A stretch of 64,000 nucleotides of DNA from Gliomastix tumulicola (GCA_001599755.1 BCHX01000008.1:2666001-2730000), one strand, 5' to 3'; shown: positions 21,151-34,061, counted from the first letter of the stretch. Notes: a model not told the origin generated them from the sequence alone. Made by a program: numbers and translations.

Positions 21151-23169
21151 ATGTCGCTACGGCGCGATCCCCGGATCCTCAAGCTCCCGCCGTACCTGTC
21201 CTTCGCCTTCGTCCTCGTCGGAATCGCCTGGCTACTTCTGCTGCCGCTCGATAACTACTGCCGAAGGACGTACATCTCCGAGAACGCCCTGCTCCCCGGC
21301 CAGGTGCACACATACTTTGGCGGCAGCGAGCATCATGTGCTCCGGGCGTACAGGCAGGAGGTCAACGACGCGGTGGGCAAGAGCAACATTGAGTATGGCA
21401 GACCCCTCACCACTCAGCCGGAAGCTATAGTGGGTGGTAGGCTATGCACGCATTAGTAGTGGTGCTAATTCGAGGTTGGCGTAGGATCAACGACAAGATC
21501 GAAGACATTCTGAAGGGCCTGGGCGTCAAGGTCGGGAGGCAGAGCTACACCTATCATGCCGCGGGCAAGGAGTACTCGGGGGAGAATGTCTATGGCATTC
21601 TGCAGGCTCCCAGAGGCGATGCTACGGAGGCCATTGTCCTCGTGGCGCCCTGGGAGTCGATCGAGAAGCTCCCCAATCGCAATGGCGTGGCGCTGGCCTT
21701 GACGATGGCAAGGTACTTTAAGCGTATGTCTCTACTTCTAGCTGCTCTGCTCTGCTCTGTTACGTCTAGTCCAGGTTCTGACGTTCCCTTAAACTCTAGG
21801 CTGGTCTCTCTGGTCCAAGGACATCATCATTCTCTTCCCTCCCGACAGCAGAACAGGAACACAAGCTTGGGTAGACGCCTACCACGATGCGCACAACCCC
21901 CAATACGTCACGCCTCTGCCCCTCAAATCCGGCGCCCTTCAAGGCGCACTGGCGCTCGACTTCCCGCTGGAGCAGCGGTTCTCGGCTCTGCAGGTCATCT
22001 ACGACGGCGTCAATGGCCAGCTGCCAAACTTGGACCTCGTCAACTCCGTGGGCAACATCGCCAGCGGCCAGATGGGCATCCACAGCTTCATCCAGAGCAA
22101 CCGCAACCACAACGGCAAGTACAAGCACCGCCTCGAGACGATGCTGCGCGGCATGCTCAAGCAGGGAGTCGGGTACGGCGCCGGCGCCGGCGCGCACAGC
22201 AGCTTCATCCCGTACCACGTGGACGCCGTGACGGTGCAGCCGTTCGGGAAGGGCCCCCATGATGAGATGGCCATGGGCAGGGTCATCGAGGGCTCGTTCC
22301 GGAGTCTCAACAACCTGCTGGAGCACCTTCATCAGAGCTTCTTCTTCTATCTGCTTATGCAGCGGGATCGTTTCGTCAGCATTGGCACGTACTTGCCTAG
22401 TGCTATGCTCTTGGCTGCCAACTTCAGCATCATGGCCATCTCGCTCTGGGTCAAGAGTGGCCAGTCAGCCGAGTCAAAGGACGGGAAGGGGGGAGAGGAA
22501 GAAGAGAAGAAGAAGAAGAAGGCCAAGAGTAGTCCTGCCGCCTCACCGCCGTCGTCGGAGAGGAGTATTGCTCCCCCGGCTGCAGTAGTAGTGGCATGTC
22601 ATGCCCTTGCCGCTATACCACTCTCCTTGTTCAACCATCTTCCGGCAGACGTAAGTGAACACTCAATCAAAACTCCATATTGTCTCTGAGACTTAGCTAA
22701 CCCTCATCGACAGGCTCTCTTCCCCGCCTTTGTAGTCTTCTCCGTCGTTTCCACAGTCCTGCCGTTCATCGTCGCTAATGTCCTCGGCTCCGTCTACAAC
22801 TTCGACACACAGAGCTACCAGCTCATGAAGTCCTTCTCCCTCCTCATTCTCGGAGTGGCACTGTCCACGCTGGCAACTCTCAACTTCTCCCTCGCCTTCA
22901 TCATCGGCGTCGTCACGGCCCCCCTCTCGTTTGTCCATCCCGTCAAGAACCAAGCCCTGAAATGGGTGCTGGGCGCCCTTCTGTGTGTTATCGCGCCGCC
23001 AACGGTGATATACGGAGCGAGCTCGTGGGCTGGGCTTGACGCTACCTACATTCTCGAGGAGGCAAGCTTCGGGTGGCACGTTTGGGGAATGTATACCCCC
23101 ATTGTGGTTTGGGGGATATGGTGGCCTGCTTGGACCTTGGGAATGGTTAGCACTTTGGGCACCTCATGA
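21151..23169 (+). CDS. GAA1: GPI transamidase component Gaa1
   Basis: Gaa1 is an ER membrane subunit of the complex that attaches GPI anchors to proteins. Exons 21151-21392, 21485-21723, 21800-22650 and 22714-23169 give 595 residues. An N-terminal membrane anchor (residues ~13-32) is followed by the lumenal M28-peptidase-like domain (ENVYGILQAPRGDATEAIVL, LFPPDSRTGTQAWVDAYH). A cluster of C-terminal membrane helices completes it. A Lys/Glu-rich loop (KGGEEEEKKKKKAK) lies between helices. The first intron also contains the possible frame YGRPL..., but splicing restores KSNIEINDKIEDILKGLG as in the family. It is convergent with RPN9. Confidence 0.95.
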
Positions 23170-23424
23170 GAGGATTCGAGTCTTCCTCTCTTTCTTTTAT
23201 ATGTACTCTAGTCAGTCGGTACAACATCGTACGGCTCTGTAAAGAATCATTTGGCGGCGTCTAGGCCATTATTGAACTAGATTCACACAAGTACCGGCGA
23301 ATGGTGAACATGAAGGGTAGTCTATTCCGTGTCCGTCTATTGTCTCGCAGGGGGGCCACGCCGATGATGTGCAGCCATATGTTTTCCCCGGCAGAGACCT
23401 GCAGCTCTGGTAATATCCCGTCGC

Positions 23425-24641
23425 TTATGCCGCCCAGACGTCCTTGCCCGCCGCCTCAATCCAGTTGCCCAGCTGGTTAATGCTCGAATCCCACTCGATA
23501 AGCCGCTGGCGCAGAGCTCCGACCTGCCCCAGATCCAGCACCTTGGGCTGAACCCATGTTATGTGAGCCACCTCGTCCACCTGATCGATGGTACCTCTGA
23601 GGAGACCGAGGCTCAGCGCCTTCATGATGAGATGCTCGATCTCATGAGGTCGTACTTTCGTCTCCTGCGCAATGGTCACAAATGACATGGACCGGTCGTG
23701 AGGGGGGCGGCGGAAGACGGCCTCGGTCAGGGCGGAGAGGTAGATCTTCTCGCGCAGGTGGTCGGAGTGGTCGTCGAGCAGCCTATTCTCGGAGACGTGA
23801 TCCGACAGGACGTCGAAGGCGGCGAGGTCGCCGCGGTTGAAGGCGAAGAGGAGATCGCGGAGCCAGGAGTCGTCCTCGCTGTCCTTGAGGGCGTCTAGGA
23901 TGGGGTGCAGCAGCAGCTCACCGAAGTTGTAGATGCTGCTGGACACCAGGGCGGCCACGCTGAGATAGTAGGCTCGCTTGTGGCGCTCCGACGGGGACAT
24001 GGTGGAGATGTCGACGCATGCGAGGTACAGGAGGGCTGTGCGGTAGTAGTTGGCAAAGTCCATCTTGCGCTGTAACAGAGAAGATCGAGAGGTCAGCAAA
24101 CCAGGCCCCCAGGTACGTCAGTGATGTGGCCTCCTACCTGGAAGTAGCTCGCACCGGCATCGTAGAATGCAGCGTGGACAGCGGTCTCGACGGAGTCAAA
24201 GGTGTCCAATATTCTCTCGGCCTCGTCCAGGTCGTTTCTAGCGCCGTCCAAGTCTCCCAGGCTGAGCTTGACTCGGGCCACCGCGGCCGACGCATACACC
24301 AGCGCGTCCTGTGAGTTCTCCGAGTTCACCTTCTTAGCGACGGACTGCAGGAAGGCCAGGCGCTCCTTGTCGTCCTTGCACTGCGTCGCGGCCTTGAGGC
24401 CCAGCTCCACCAGCTTGAGCTGGTTGATCTTGTCGGCGAACTTGAGGACGAAGACCTTGTAGAAGGGCAGGCGCTGGGGCGCGCTGCCGGCGTGGCTGAA
24501 GAACTCGACGAGGGCGTCGGTGAGCTGGTGCCATAGCTTCCGCTCCCAGAAGTTCTCGAAGTCGAGGATGAGGGGCTGGAGCTCTTCCGGGGCGTCGTCC
24601 CGCTGGTCGGCGAGGAAGTCGGGGATCGTGTCGACGTTCAT
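23425..24641 (-). CDS. RPN9: 26S proteasome regulatory subunit Rpn9
   Basis: Rpn9 (PSMD13) is a PCI-domain subunit of the proteasome lid. Two exons, 24138-24641 and 23425-24069, with a 68-nt intron, give 382 residues, the normal length. The N-terminal helical repeats contain FENFWERKLWHQLTDAL and YYDAGASYFQ-like pairs. The C-terminal PCI domain includes RSMSFVTIAQETKV and the winged-helix part, ending AAGKDVWAA. It is divergent from the complex I gene over 564 bp. Confidence 0.96.
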
Positions 24642-25205
24642 GGCTGCGGCGTCCGGAGAGGGGGGAGAGTGCGCTTGCAGCCAATGGTTTAGAGATCACC
24701 GGGTGGTGATGCGAGGTGATCGAGGTTCCCTTCCTTCCAGTAGCTCGAGTGACGAGGTGGGGGACGGTCTGTTGTCTCGCGTGCAGAGAGAGCTTCTGTG
24801 TGTCTAAACAGAAATGTCACAAGTAAAATTACAGACCGAGGTAGGCTGAAGCGTCACTGCGAGCGTAGCCGATCGTCGGAGGGTTCAGGGCGAACACACA
24901 AGTGTTGAGCGTTGGAGGAGTTGGTGTCGGTGATACAACATACATTGAGGCAGGCAGCATGCTGCTGATGCAAGTGCTCTCAGTCCAGCCTGGAAGCTGC
25001 TAGCTGCTGAGAGTGGGGTGTCGCCTTACCACGAATGGCATAGCTCAATTTCTGGTGGGTCGAGCAGAGCCGATTTCACGTGACTCAGCCTGTGGACCGA
25101 CGCTCCAATTCGAGTTCCAAGCAAGCATCACGACGCAGCAGGACAAGTGTAGGGACCAATTGAGAGGCCGAGCATTGTTTCGAGCTTCAACTCTCCTCCT
25201 AGATC
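24642..25205. promoter_or_regulatory. Divergent promoter region RPN9 / complex I 40 kDa subunit
   Basis: This 564 bp region carries TCACGTGACTCA around 25076-25087 (CACGTG at 25077-25082), about 125 bp before the complex I gene ATG. No proteasome-associated control element of the yeast Rpn4 type was noticed. Confidence 0.4.
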
Positions 25206-26801
25206 ATGGCTCCTTCCCTCGCCGCTGCCCGCACCGCGGGCAAGACCGCTCGAACCCTCGCAGGAAAACGATACCTCTCCGACGTGACCATTACCCGGAC
25301 TGGCAAGCCCATCATCCGTGTCGAGGGTGGCCGGTGAGTTGACGAGCCCATTGACACCCCAATTGCTGCTCAATGCTGACCTGTGCTATAGTTCTTCGCT
25401 TGGAGGTTAGCAAACATCGACCCGGACCCCTCACGAATCGTCTAACGAACGAGACAGGCCACACTGCCACCGTATTTGGCGCAACCGGACAGCTGGGACG
25501 CTATATTGTGAACAGGCTAGGTCAGGCACCTCGGGCTTGAGTGATGGGGGTCGCTGTATTGCTGACAGGTGAATACAGCTCGCCAGGGATGCACTGTCGT
25601 GGTTCCTTTCCGTGAGGAGATGGCCAAGCGTCATCTCAAGGTTACCGGTGATCTGGGCCGAGTCGTCTTCGTCGTACGTCCAACCTTCGAGAAAGCCGCC
25701 TAGATTCGCACGGTATCTGACCTGCTTCAGGAATACGACCTCCGGAATACCCCCTCGATCGAGGCCAGCGTCAGACACTCGGACGTCGTCTACAACCTGG
25801 TCGGCCGAGACTACCCGACCAAGTATGGATTCGCTGGGCGTTGGGGGAGAAATCAAGGCTGGATGCTGACAGCACGATTAGGAACTTCACCCTGGAGGAT
25901 GTTCACGTCGAGGGTACGGAGAGAATCGTCGAGGCCGTGGCCAAGTACGATGTGGACCGCTACATCCACGTCTCGTCGCACAGCGCGGACTCCAAGTCCT
26001 CGTCGGACTTCTACGCAACCAAGGTCGGTTCCCCCCCCCCCCAAGCGCAAACCACGACAGAAGCAGCGCTGACCAGACCTGCAGGGACGAGGTGAGGAGA
26101 TTGCGCGCAGCATCTACCCCGAGACCACCCTCGTGCGACCTGCCCCCATGTTCGGTTTCGAGGACAACTTGCTGCTCAAGCTGGCTTCAGCCCTGAACCT
26201 GTTCACCTCGAACAACCTCCAAGAGAAGTTCTGGCCCGTCCACGTAAGCCCAGCCCTCTCCTCGGCTTGAGCGCACGGTACTAAACGTGTGCAGTCTATC
26301 GATGTCGGTGCCGCCCTCGAGAAGATCCTCTACGACGACACCACGGCCGGCCAGACCTTCGAGCTCTACGGCCCGAAGCAGTATAGCATGGCCGAGATCG
26401 CCGCCATGGTCGACAAGGAGATCTACAAGGAGCGCCGCCACATCAACGTCCCCAAGGCCATCCTAAAACCTGTGGCGAAGCTCCTGAACCAGGTCCTCTA
26501 CTGGCGGACGCTGTCCGCCGACGAGGTCGAGCGGGAGTTCCTCGACCAGCAGATCGACCCCACGGCCAAGACCTTCAAGGACCTGGGTATTGAGCCCGTC
26601 GACATCGCCAACTACACCTACCACTACCTGGTAAGCCCCCTCCAGAATATCCGTATCTCACTCAACATGCATGGGACAGTATACGCTAACCAGCTCGTGC
26701 AGCAAGGATTCCGCAGCCAGAACTACTACGACCTACCGCCGGCCACGGACAAGGAGAAGAAGGAGGAGAAGAAGTATATCCACGTCCTGGATGAGCTGTA
26801 A
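25206..26801 (+). CDS. nuo-40: NADH:ubiquinone oxidoreductase 40 kDa subunit (NDUFA9 type)
   Basis: This accessory subunit of mitochondrial complex I is an NAD(P)H-binding protein of the atypical SDR family. Nine exons (25206-25333, 25392-25405, 25458-25520, 25579-25673, 25731-25822, 25882-26023, 26085-26243, 26295-26630, 26703-26801) give 375 residues. Residues 1-25 look like a mitochondrial presequence. The dinucleotide-binding motif is VFGATGQLGRYIVNRL, followed by SVRHSDVVYNLVGRDYPTK and VRPAPMFGFED, all diagnostic of NDUFA9 homologues. Exon 2 is only 14 nt. A run of about 12 C residues near 26031-26042 sits in the intron before exon 7 and may be a sequencing-error hotspot. The tail is Lys/Glu-rich. 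Confidence 0.95.
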
Positions 26802-27264
26802 TCCAGCTTGCAGCGGGAGACTTGTGGGGATCACGTTGCCGAGGGGCTAGACGACAGGGAGTCAAGGTCGGCATGTATATTTGAACCGAATAGATTTCAT
26901 TCTGCGCCGCCAACCTACTATGTACTACTGTACACATCATATCTTATTGAGTCTTATAGCGTATGCTCGCGAAGCCACTCTCTGGTCCAATGTAACGTGC
27001 ACCTGTAATTGGGGTGAGGAGAGCGTCAAACAGTCTGTCGTGTTTGTTCGGTAGGCATCAGATAGAAACTCCTCACTATCTATATATCTACCGTCATCAG
27101 GTCTTTTTTTGGTTGCCAGTTACATAAATCTTACAAGATCCCCCCGTTTGAGACGTCTCGTGTGAGAGCCCGACCTCCCCTTCTATGTCTACTAGTAGGA
27201 AAGCCTATTGGCAGATTCATCGTTCAACGATACTTCATCCGGTCCATGTGCCCCGCCCCCTGTC
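26802..27264. other. Convergent intergenic region
   Basis: This is 3' UTR sequence of the complex I gene and UBP8 (463 bp). No other feature is seen. Confidence 0.55.
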
Positions 27265-29131
27265 CTAGGCGAGAGACCTGATGATGTAGAACAGCAGGTA
27301 TGCCTGTGCCCCGAGGACTTCCGAGACCTTGGCGGCCTCGACCCTGTGGTCATTGAATTGAAACCACTGCAAGTCCTTGTTAGTATTAGCAATAGAGGCG
27401 TCATGAGATGGGAGGTCACTGACCTGGTCCCCAGCTCGGCAGTACGACTTATAGTGGCCCGTCTCGATCTCTCCAACGTGAACGACAACGCTCAGAAGAT
27501 CATAGGTGCAGGAGCGCTCCAGATCCTTGTTGTCTCGTCCATCGCGATTCTTGACTCTGTTAGTGTAAGGCAGCATGTTGAGCTGCAGCGGGAATTGCAC
27601 AGGATCGTCGATCTTTGAAGCAGCTCGATCATGTCTCCCTTGCTTGTATTCAAAGCGCTGTTGCTGAAGTTAGTATCGCAAATATGAAGCAAGATGAGCA
27701 TGATGAAGCGGAGGTTAGGCTAACCTTGAGCTGTATGGAGAGGACGTTGGGTAGCCGTTTGATGCTAGAATAGCGTCGAGCCTGCTGTGTCGAATTGCAG
27801 TTGTGGCAACGATACTCGCACTTGTCGTGCTTGACATACTCCTCGTCAAGGCAGTCAGTGAGCGACATCCGAGGCCTCTGTCCACCCTTCTTTTTCCTTT
27901 TCTGGGGCATATGCTCCAGGCCAAGGCTGAGATCGAGGAAGGACTGCACGGCGTGGGTCGTCCCGGAGCAGTTCTGGCACGTCGTGCTCGTCTGCATCTT
28001 GCCGTAGAACGTCTGGTGGATGATGCAGTTGCAGCTGTGCTCGCTCCCGATCTCGGGCTTCTTCCCGTCCCCGTTCCTCTCGTGCAGCTCTTCCGCGAGG
28101 AACTGGAAGAACTCGTGGGCGTCTTGTTCCCTGGTCGTGACGAGGTTCTCAAAGGCCTTCTTCTCCGAGATCCAGAAGCCCGACAAGATATTCGCGGCAG
28201 TGTACCCATTAGTGTTTTCTTGCGCGTAGAAATCTTGGAACATATCGTCCATGGCACACGAGAGGCAGTACGGGACGGTGCACTCGCTGCTCTGGTGCCC
28301 GCAGGCGAGGTAGAAGTTGCGCAGCAGCGGGTTGTGGAGGAAGCTCTGGAGAACAACGTTCTGGTAGCAGGTCGCACCGGCGTTGTAGATGCCCCTCAGT
28401 CCGTTGGGCTTGCAGGATGCTGCGTTGGTGTTGAGCGATATGAATCGCGGTTCGTCCTTGATCGACTCTGTGAACAGCTCGTCGTGCTTTCGCTTACGGC
28501 CTGCACTGTGTTAGGTAGGCGGAAGTTCCGAAGGTAATGACAGATATTCACCTGAGAACGAGCCGGTCCCGATCTTTCGTAGTCTGAGCTCCTCGAAGGT
28601 GGGATCCCAGACCAGATCGTCGCATATCTGACAATATAGAGAGCCGCTCCTCGAATCGACGTCTTCGGCATCGGCCTCTCGGTCAGCATCTCTCCCTGTT
28701 GCATGGCCTGAGAACGAACGCCATCTGGCACTCACAGAAGCGATGGGATTTCTTTGTCCCGTGTTTCAGTCGATCCTCCTCGGCTAACGTCGTCGGGCAC
28801 TGCAGGCATAGGTAATTGGAAGTGAGCGACGTGATGGGCGTGCCATCCATCGTGGTGGACGTCTGCGGTATGATCGGGCTTGTGTCGAAGATGCCTCGCA
28901 GAATCATCTTATAATGGCTGATCGAGCTATTCATGACCTCCTGCGACTGCGTGAGGAGCTTTTGAACATGCTCTAAGAAACCATTCGTCCAGTCAGTCTA
29001 GGATCGCAACGCGGTCATTCTTGCAGCGGGATTGTTGAGACCGTACCGCAGCCATACATCGGTGTCCCAGGCACCGCGGCTTTGACCTTGACATTCTTAG
29101 GAGATGCCGGCGTGGTAGGCCGGGTCGCCAT
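27265..29131 (-). CDS. UBP8: SAGA-associated ubiquitin hydrolase Ubp8
   Basis: Ubp8 (USP22) removes ubiquitin from histone H2B as part of the SAGA deubiquitinase module. Six exons on the minus strand, 29047-29131, 28736-28972, 28552-28662, 27725-28500, 27424-27657 and 27265-27366, give 514 residues. An N-terminal ZnF-UBP finger spans about residues 28-130 (CEHV, YLCLQCP, HGTKKSHRF, YCQICDD). The USP domain follows, with catalytic Cys189 in NAGATCYQN and catalytic His471 in ETGHYKSYC. A zinc-binding insert has paired Cys (CQNC, CHNC). The last intron (57 nt, 27367-27423) is in frame without a stop. The third exon junction restores HRFYVDSRSGSLYC, which fixed the 73-nt intron. A basic stretch RKRKH precedes the catalytic domain. 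Confidence 0.95.
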
Positions 29132-30179
29132 TGCGTATGGTGTTGGGTGTATCGTCGCAGGTATGGCAGCAACGATTAGGGTAGATTCGAGTCGGGTAGA
29201 GTCGGCCCTTCGTCTGTTCTGTTGGAATTCAGGAGAGTCAGCAATGGGAAGGCGCGCGCAGTGAGGCTCTTGTTTGGCGGAGGATTTTACCAGTAGGCGA
29301 ACATGACTATAGGGAATGTCTGCAGGGCGTTGTCAGTAAGATCCCGCAGAATGTTTCCTGGCAATGGCTTCCTGAACTCACCGGGCGGAGAAGTGATTGG
29401 GTGGTGCCGAGACCATTTGCCAGTGGTTGGAGGTCGGGGCAGGGACAAGCCAGACACAAGAGTTTTAAATGCGGAAGGCGACTAGTAGATGGTAAGATAA
29501 AGAGGCTCGGCGACCACAGGCTGGGGAAGTATAAATTGCTGTTTGAGGGTGATGATTCGCGGAGGCTGGGACCAACCTGATGCCGTTTGATGACAATAAT
29601 CGCAGAACATCGTCAACAGAACTGATAAGCGGTTCTTATCGGAAATGTGGGGATGGCACTTTGTTGACTCAGGGTGTTTTTATTTTACCTACCCTAGAGA
29701 GCCAGATGCCAGTCGGATGCCAAGCATTCCCATCAAATGAACGATACATTACCACAACTTGATATCTTCATCTTGTTTCCCTTGATGCAGAGCTATTGGC
29801 ACCATATCAGTGTCTATAGAACATGTAGAATAGTTCTCCGGGGGAAAGACGATGATATTTGTCTACAATGCAGTCATTTCGTGGCTATGAAGCTCGTTGG
29901 AGAACGTAGCCACCGAAGACGTGATCGAGAACTTGCCGAGGTAGTGCGAGCTTCTGCTTGCGTCTTGATTTCTCTCCCCTCCTTACGACTGTTACTCGCG
30001 CAGATATCACCAACGATAAGTTGCCCATTCTAGCCCGGAAAGCCCAATAAAAGAGAACAGAAAACCAGCTTCACCGTCAAGCAAACACACCGAGGCTACA
30101 TAATTCGGTGTCAGTATCCTCGCCGTTTTGATACCTGACAGTCGCCTACCCGGCACTTATAAATCCTGCCCATCTCAGA
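29132..30179. other. Divergent intergenic region UBP8 / LACTB2-like
   Basis: One kilobase with only short reading frames and an AT-leaning section at 29740-29880. No gene or RNA is supported. Confidence 0.55.
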
Positions 30180-30841
30180 ATGGCGGCGCAACTGGTGGCT
30201 CTCCCGCCCGTCGAACGGCTCAGCCCAAGAGTTATCCGGATCCTAGGTGGAAATCCGGGCAAATTCACCCTCCAAGGGACAAATACATACCTCGTCGGGA
30301 CAGGGAGACAGCGCATCCTCATCGATACAGGGGAGGGCCGCCCTGCATGGATAGCCTCGCTCAAGGAGACGCTGGCGCAAGAGAACGCCACGGTCGGCAG
30401 CGCCCTCCTCTCCCACTGGCACTACGACCACGTCAACGGCATCAAGGACCTACTGAGCCTGTCGCCCGCCACCAAGCTCTACAAGCACACCCCGGATGCC
30501 AACCAGTCCGCCATCGAGGACGGCCAGGTGTTTGAGGCGGAGGGCGTGACGCTCAGGGCGGCGCACACGCCGGGCCACACGACAGACCACATCGCGTTTG
30601 TCCTCGAGGAGGAGGACGCCATGTTCACGGCCGACAATGTGCTGGGACAGGGCACGGCCGTCTTCGAGGACATGAGCAGCTATCTCAAGAGCCTGGGGAG
30701 GATGCACAAGATGTTCCGCGGAAGAGCGTACCCCGGTCACGGCCCAGTGGTGGAGGACGGGCCCGGCAAGATTGCCGAATACATTGCGCATCGGCGCGCA
30801 CGGGAGGAGCAGGTGATTAAGACGATTAGCAACAGGGACAA

Positions 30842-30878
<37 letters not shown>

Positions 30879-31064
30879 GGCGGTCTGAAGTCGTGGACGC
30901 CGCTGGACATCGTCAAGGTGGTCTACGCGGACGTGAGGGAGGAGCTTCACGAGGCAGCGGCGCGGGGTGTCCTGCAGATACTGGAGAAGCTGGAAACGGA
31001 AGGGGTCGTCCAGCGGGATGGCGAGCAGCGGTGGCGGCTCAAGGCGGACAGTGCTAGCCTCTGA
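30180..31064 (+). CDS. LACTB2-like metallo-beta-lactamase-fold hydrolase
   Basis: This intronless gene encodes 294 residues. The MBL signature HWHYDH is at residues 79-84. It is followed by HTPGHTTDH (about 130-138), a metal-bridging Asp in TADNVLGQG, and PGHGP near residue 186. A C-terminal winged-helix segment (VVYADVREELHEAA...GVLQILEKLE) matches LACTB2 proteins. Animal LACTB2 is a mitochondrial endoribonuclease. The same subfamily includes thioesterase-like enzymes that release products from fungal polyketide synthases. No polyketide synthase is nearby, so a housekeeping LACTB2 role is more likely. Between the two domains lies a Ser/Asn run coded by an AGC/AAC repeat (about 30840-30878). 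The biochemical role is not proven by sequence. Confidence 0.88.
30838..30880 (+). repeat. AGC/AAC trinucleotide repeat inside the LACTB2-like gene
   Basis: Mostly AGC units with interspersed AAC encode a Ser/Asn linker between the lactamase and winged-helix parts. Being in frame, its length can vary without breaking the gene. Confidence 0.8.
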
Positions 31065-33839
31065 AATCCTGCCGGCGGAGAGTAGAAGAAGCGGCAGCGG
31101 GAGGACTGGGAGAGGGGAGGAGGGGGGTCACATCACACCCACTTCAATATGCTATTACCCTGGCGCCGTTGCAACTCTACATGCTCTGATCGAACGAGAA
31201 TGCGTTGGCGCGACCCAGAACCATGTCAGGCCAGCCAGAGCGCATGCCGGCACTTGTCGACGTCGACTCTACCGGGGGGCGGCGGGTAAGTCCGACTTAC
31301 GCTACATATCAAATCAGCCACCTGGCGAGACGAAGGAGGCCGTTTGTGCAGCGAAGTCGGCCTGCCATTATTCGTACATGTTGTTGCTCCTCATATAACG
31401 CCTTAATGCCGCGCCTCGTGGGCGCATGTGACGGGATTAGTAAGGTGGTAAGCGAGCTCGGATGGACGGGTTTACAGGCACCTCAGACGGCTTTCAGCCA
31501 ACCACAGTGTGGCTGGGGGTGGGAGGCCGAGCACGAGGAGATGATGGCGAAGCCTCATTCGTCGCCTCGGGGCTGGCTGAGGGGATCCAAGGGTAGCATG
31601 GGAGGAATATGGGATGGGACACCAGATGGACTGTATGCGCACGGTGCGCTGTCTACGTAATCATTTCCAATTAATAATTACATGTACCTGACGTGCCGTG
31701 CAGCTTCTTGGCGCGCATGTGGATGGAGCCTCGGCCGGGCCTTAACAGCTCGTTAACAGTTCCGTCGAGCGGTGACTATGGGCAGAGCGCGCAAAACAAA
31801 CGGGCCGGCCGGACCGATCATTAACCGCGTCATCTTGTCGTCTCGAGGTCGTTTGTGTTTGCTCTGTCGGGAGCTGCCCGTGCATATGGGTAAGGTAGAG
31901 AAGAAGAGCTTGGACCTGCGCTGGGGGCAGGGCTGCACGGCGCTACGCCAGATGCTTCCAAACTGTTGCGAGATGACCGATGACGCAGGCCGGGCGGCGC
32001 ACTCTGCGACTTCGCACCCCTGGCTCTCGTAAGCACCTAAAGGGCAGGGTAAGGTGATGATGTTTGCTGCTCGCTTCGTCCTCGCGGTCGGTGTCTAGTA
32101 AAGTCCGTGTGTGCGGCGGCGGGCGCGAAAAGGGAAACGTTTTAGCGAGGGTGCTAATATACTGCTTATCTTATCTGAATCGACGGGCGCCTCAGTCGGA
32201 CAGTGCTCGTGGTACCGGTACAAGCATGGGGGAAAACTGTTCTGAGCAATGAGCCCAGGCTACGTGTACAGCAAGCAGCCACGCCGCCCTGGACCACCTA
32301 CCCGTCATCATCCCAGCCTCCCCCCTCAAATCAAATGCCGTCGCGAAGACCACCCATGATTGTTCACCTGCATGTCAGTGGCCAATAGCGGCAGGCAGCG
32401 GCTCCCTACCTTACTTAGTCATGCACCGTGCGCGCTGAAAGAACCTAACAAAAAGTGACAGGTCCCCGTCTTCTCAACCAATTTGCGTGCGACTCATGCG
32501 ACTCTGCGACGGTGACGAGTGTGACAGCCGCTGCAAAGGGAAAGGCCTGCGATCACAAAACTCCACTCTCGAACCTCCCGCGCGCTGGTCTCTTCCGGAT
32601 GCGTGACGATCATTGCGAATGGATCTTTTTTATCAAGTCCCAGTGCTCACCCTGCTCACCCACACACGCCCTGCCAGGTGACCACGGACTGCCACGGACC
32701 CCGGCCCTTGCTTGACTCACTGGGCGGGCTCCGAAGCGGGCTGGCGGGGTTGCTGAAGCTGCAGCTGCAGCTATTGAGGTAGCCTGCAGCTCATGTACCG
32801 TGACTTACTGTGCGGACTGTACGCTGAAACGGGGCTGCAGAAATGTCAAGTGAGAACTGGATCGCAAAAGACAAGCAAACATCCCCACCTGCCTCACTGA
32901 CCGCATCTTTTTTTCCTACTCCGTCACCACCACCCTCTCCACGTTAGTAACATCATGGATCACAATTTTTTTGCGAGCACCTGCTCACACACCAGCTTTC
33001 TCCAGCCCGCTCGGAAGCCTCGGAAGTGCCTCCATACCGGTCCTGGTCCATGTGGCCAACACCAGCGCCTCATTCATGCTGTGTGAGTTTCCGCCGAAAC
33101 CTACCTTACCTCTGTACCGACCTGCTGCCTGTCTCGCTCACAGTGTGTGCCTTGCCACACCACACCGTCCGTTCCGTACCACACACTCCGTCACTAGTGG
33201 CTGGCACTCACAGCTTGCACAAACAGGTAGGTAGGAAGAAAAAGAGAGCTAGGCAAGGCAGGCCGTGAGCTTTGCTACTTAGCCAAGCTACTAAGCTTTC
33301 ATGCATGACCCTTTTTTTTTTCTTTTCTCCCGCCCGGAAGCTTAGCTTGGGAAACGGACGAAAGAGCCCAACATGCAGGGCCGGCGGGACTCGTTCATGT
33401 CATGGGAACGGTTGCAGTGAGTAATCCATGATGCTAGTTCCTGACAATGACCGTACAGTATGGGCCGCGCCCATCGCAAACAGTACCTCGCCTTGGCCCG
33501 CGCCGGTTCTCTCTTTACGTTATCTCCAGTATAGGCTGGCTGGCTGGCAGGCAAACAGGCGAGATCGCTATTTCCTCTTCTCCCCGGTCCGGTCCTGGGC
33601 AAACCTGGCGCGGGCTTGGCTTGGCCTGACCCAGCCTGACATGACATGGCATGACTTGCGTGCTGGGTGTGATCCGATGATTTCCACAAGGGGACCGGGG
33701 GGGACTTGGAGGCGTGCGTGAGGCAGGCTGGGATGGGATGTAGCATTCGGGTAGTATGGCTGCTTGTCCAACTGATACTTCCTCTATTACATACTGTACC
33801 TTGTCTCGACTAGTGCCCACGGCCGAGTATATTTCTTAT

Positions 33840-33922
33840 TGCTGCCCTGCCTCCTCCTCTCGTCTCTCGATCTCTTCTGTATCTCTTCCCTCCTCTTCCT
33901 TCACCCTTCTTATATCCTTCCC
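33840..33922 (+). promoter_or_regulatory. CT-rich tract upstream of the YTP1-like gene
   Basis: A dense pyrimidine tract of the type seen near fungal transcription starts lies about 320-400 bp upstream of the ATG. Confidence 0.35.
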
Positions 33923-34061
33923 AGTACACACCGGCACCACGGCAGACAAACCGTAGTCTATTGCATCAGGGACTAGAGACGGCTAAGCTTATACACCAAG
34001 CAACTCACCACTTCTGATCTCACACACGCCTACGCGGCCCTTCACCGTACATTCACCGTAC

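Noticed and set aside
26024..26050. Poly-C run as a frameshift site in the complex I gene
   Set aside because: The run lies inside an intron, after the GTCGGT donor, so it does not affect the reading frame.
30180..31064. Reading the metallo-beta-lactamase gene as part of a polyketide cluster
   Set aside because: No synthase, tailoring enzyme or cluster regulator is nearby; neighbours are UBP8 and a YTP1-like gene.
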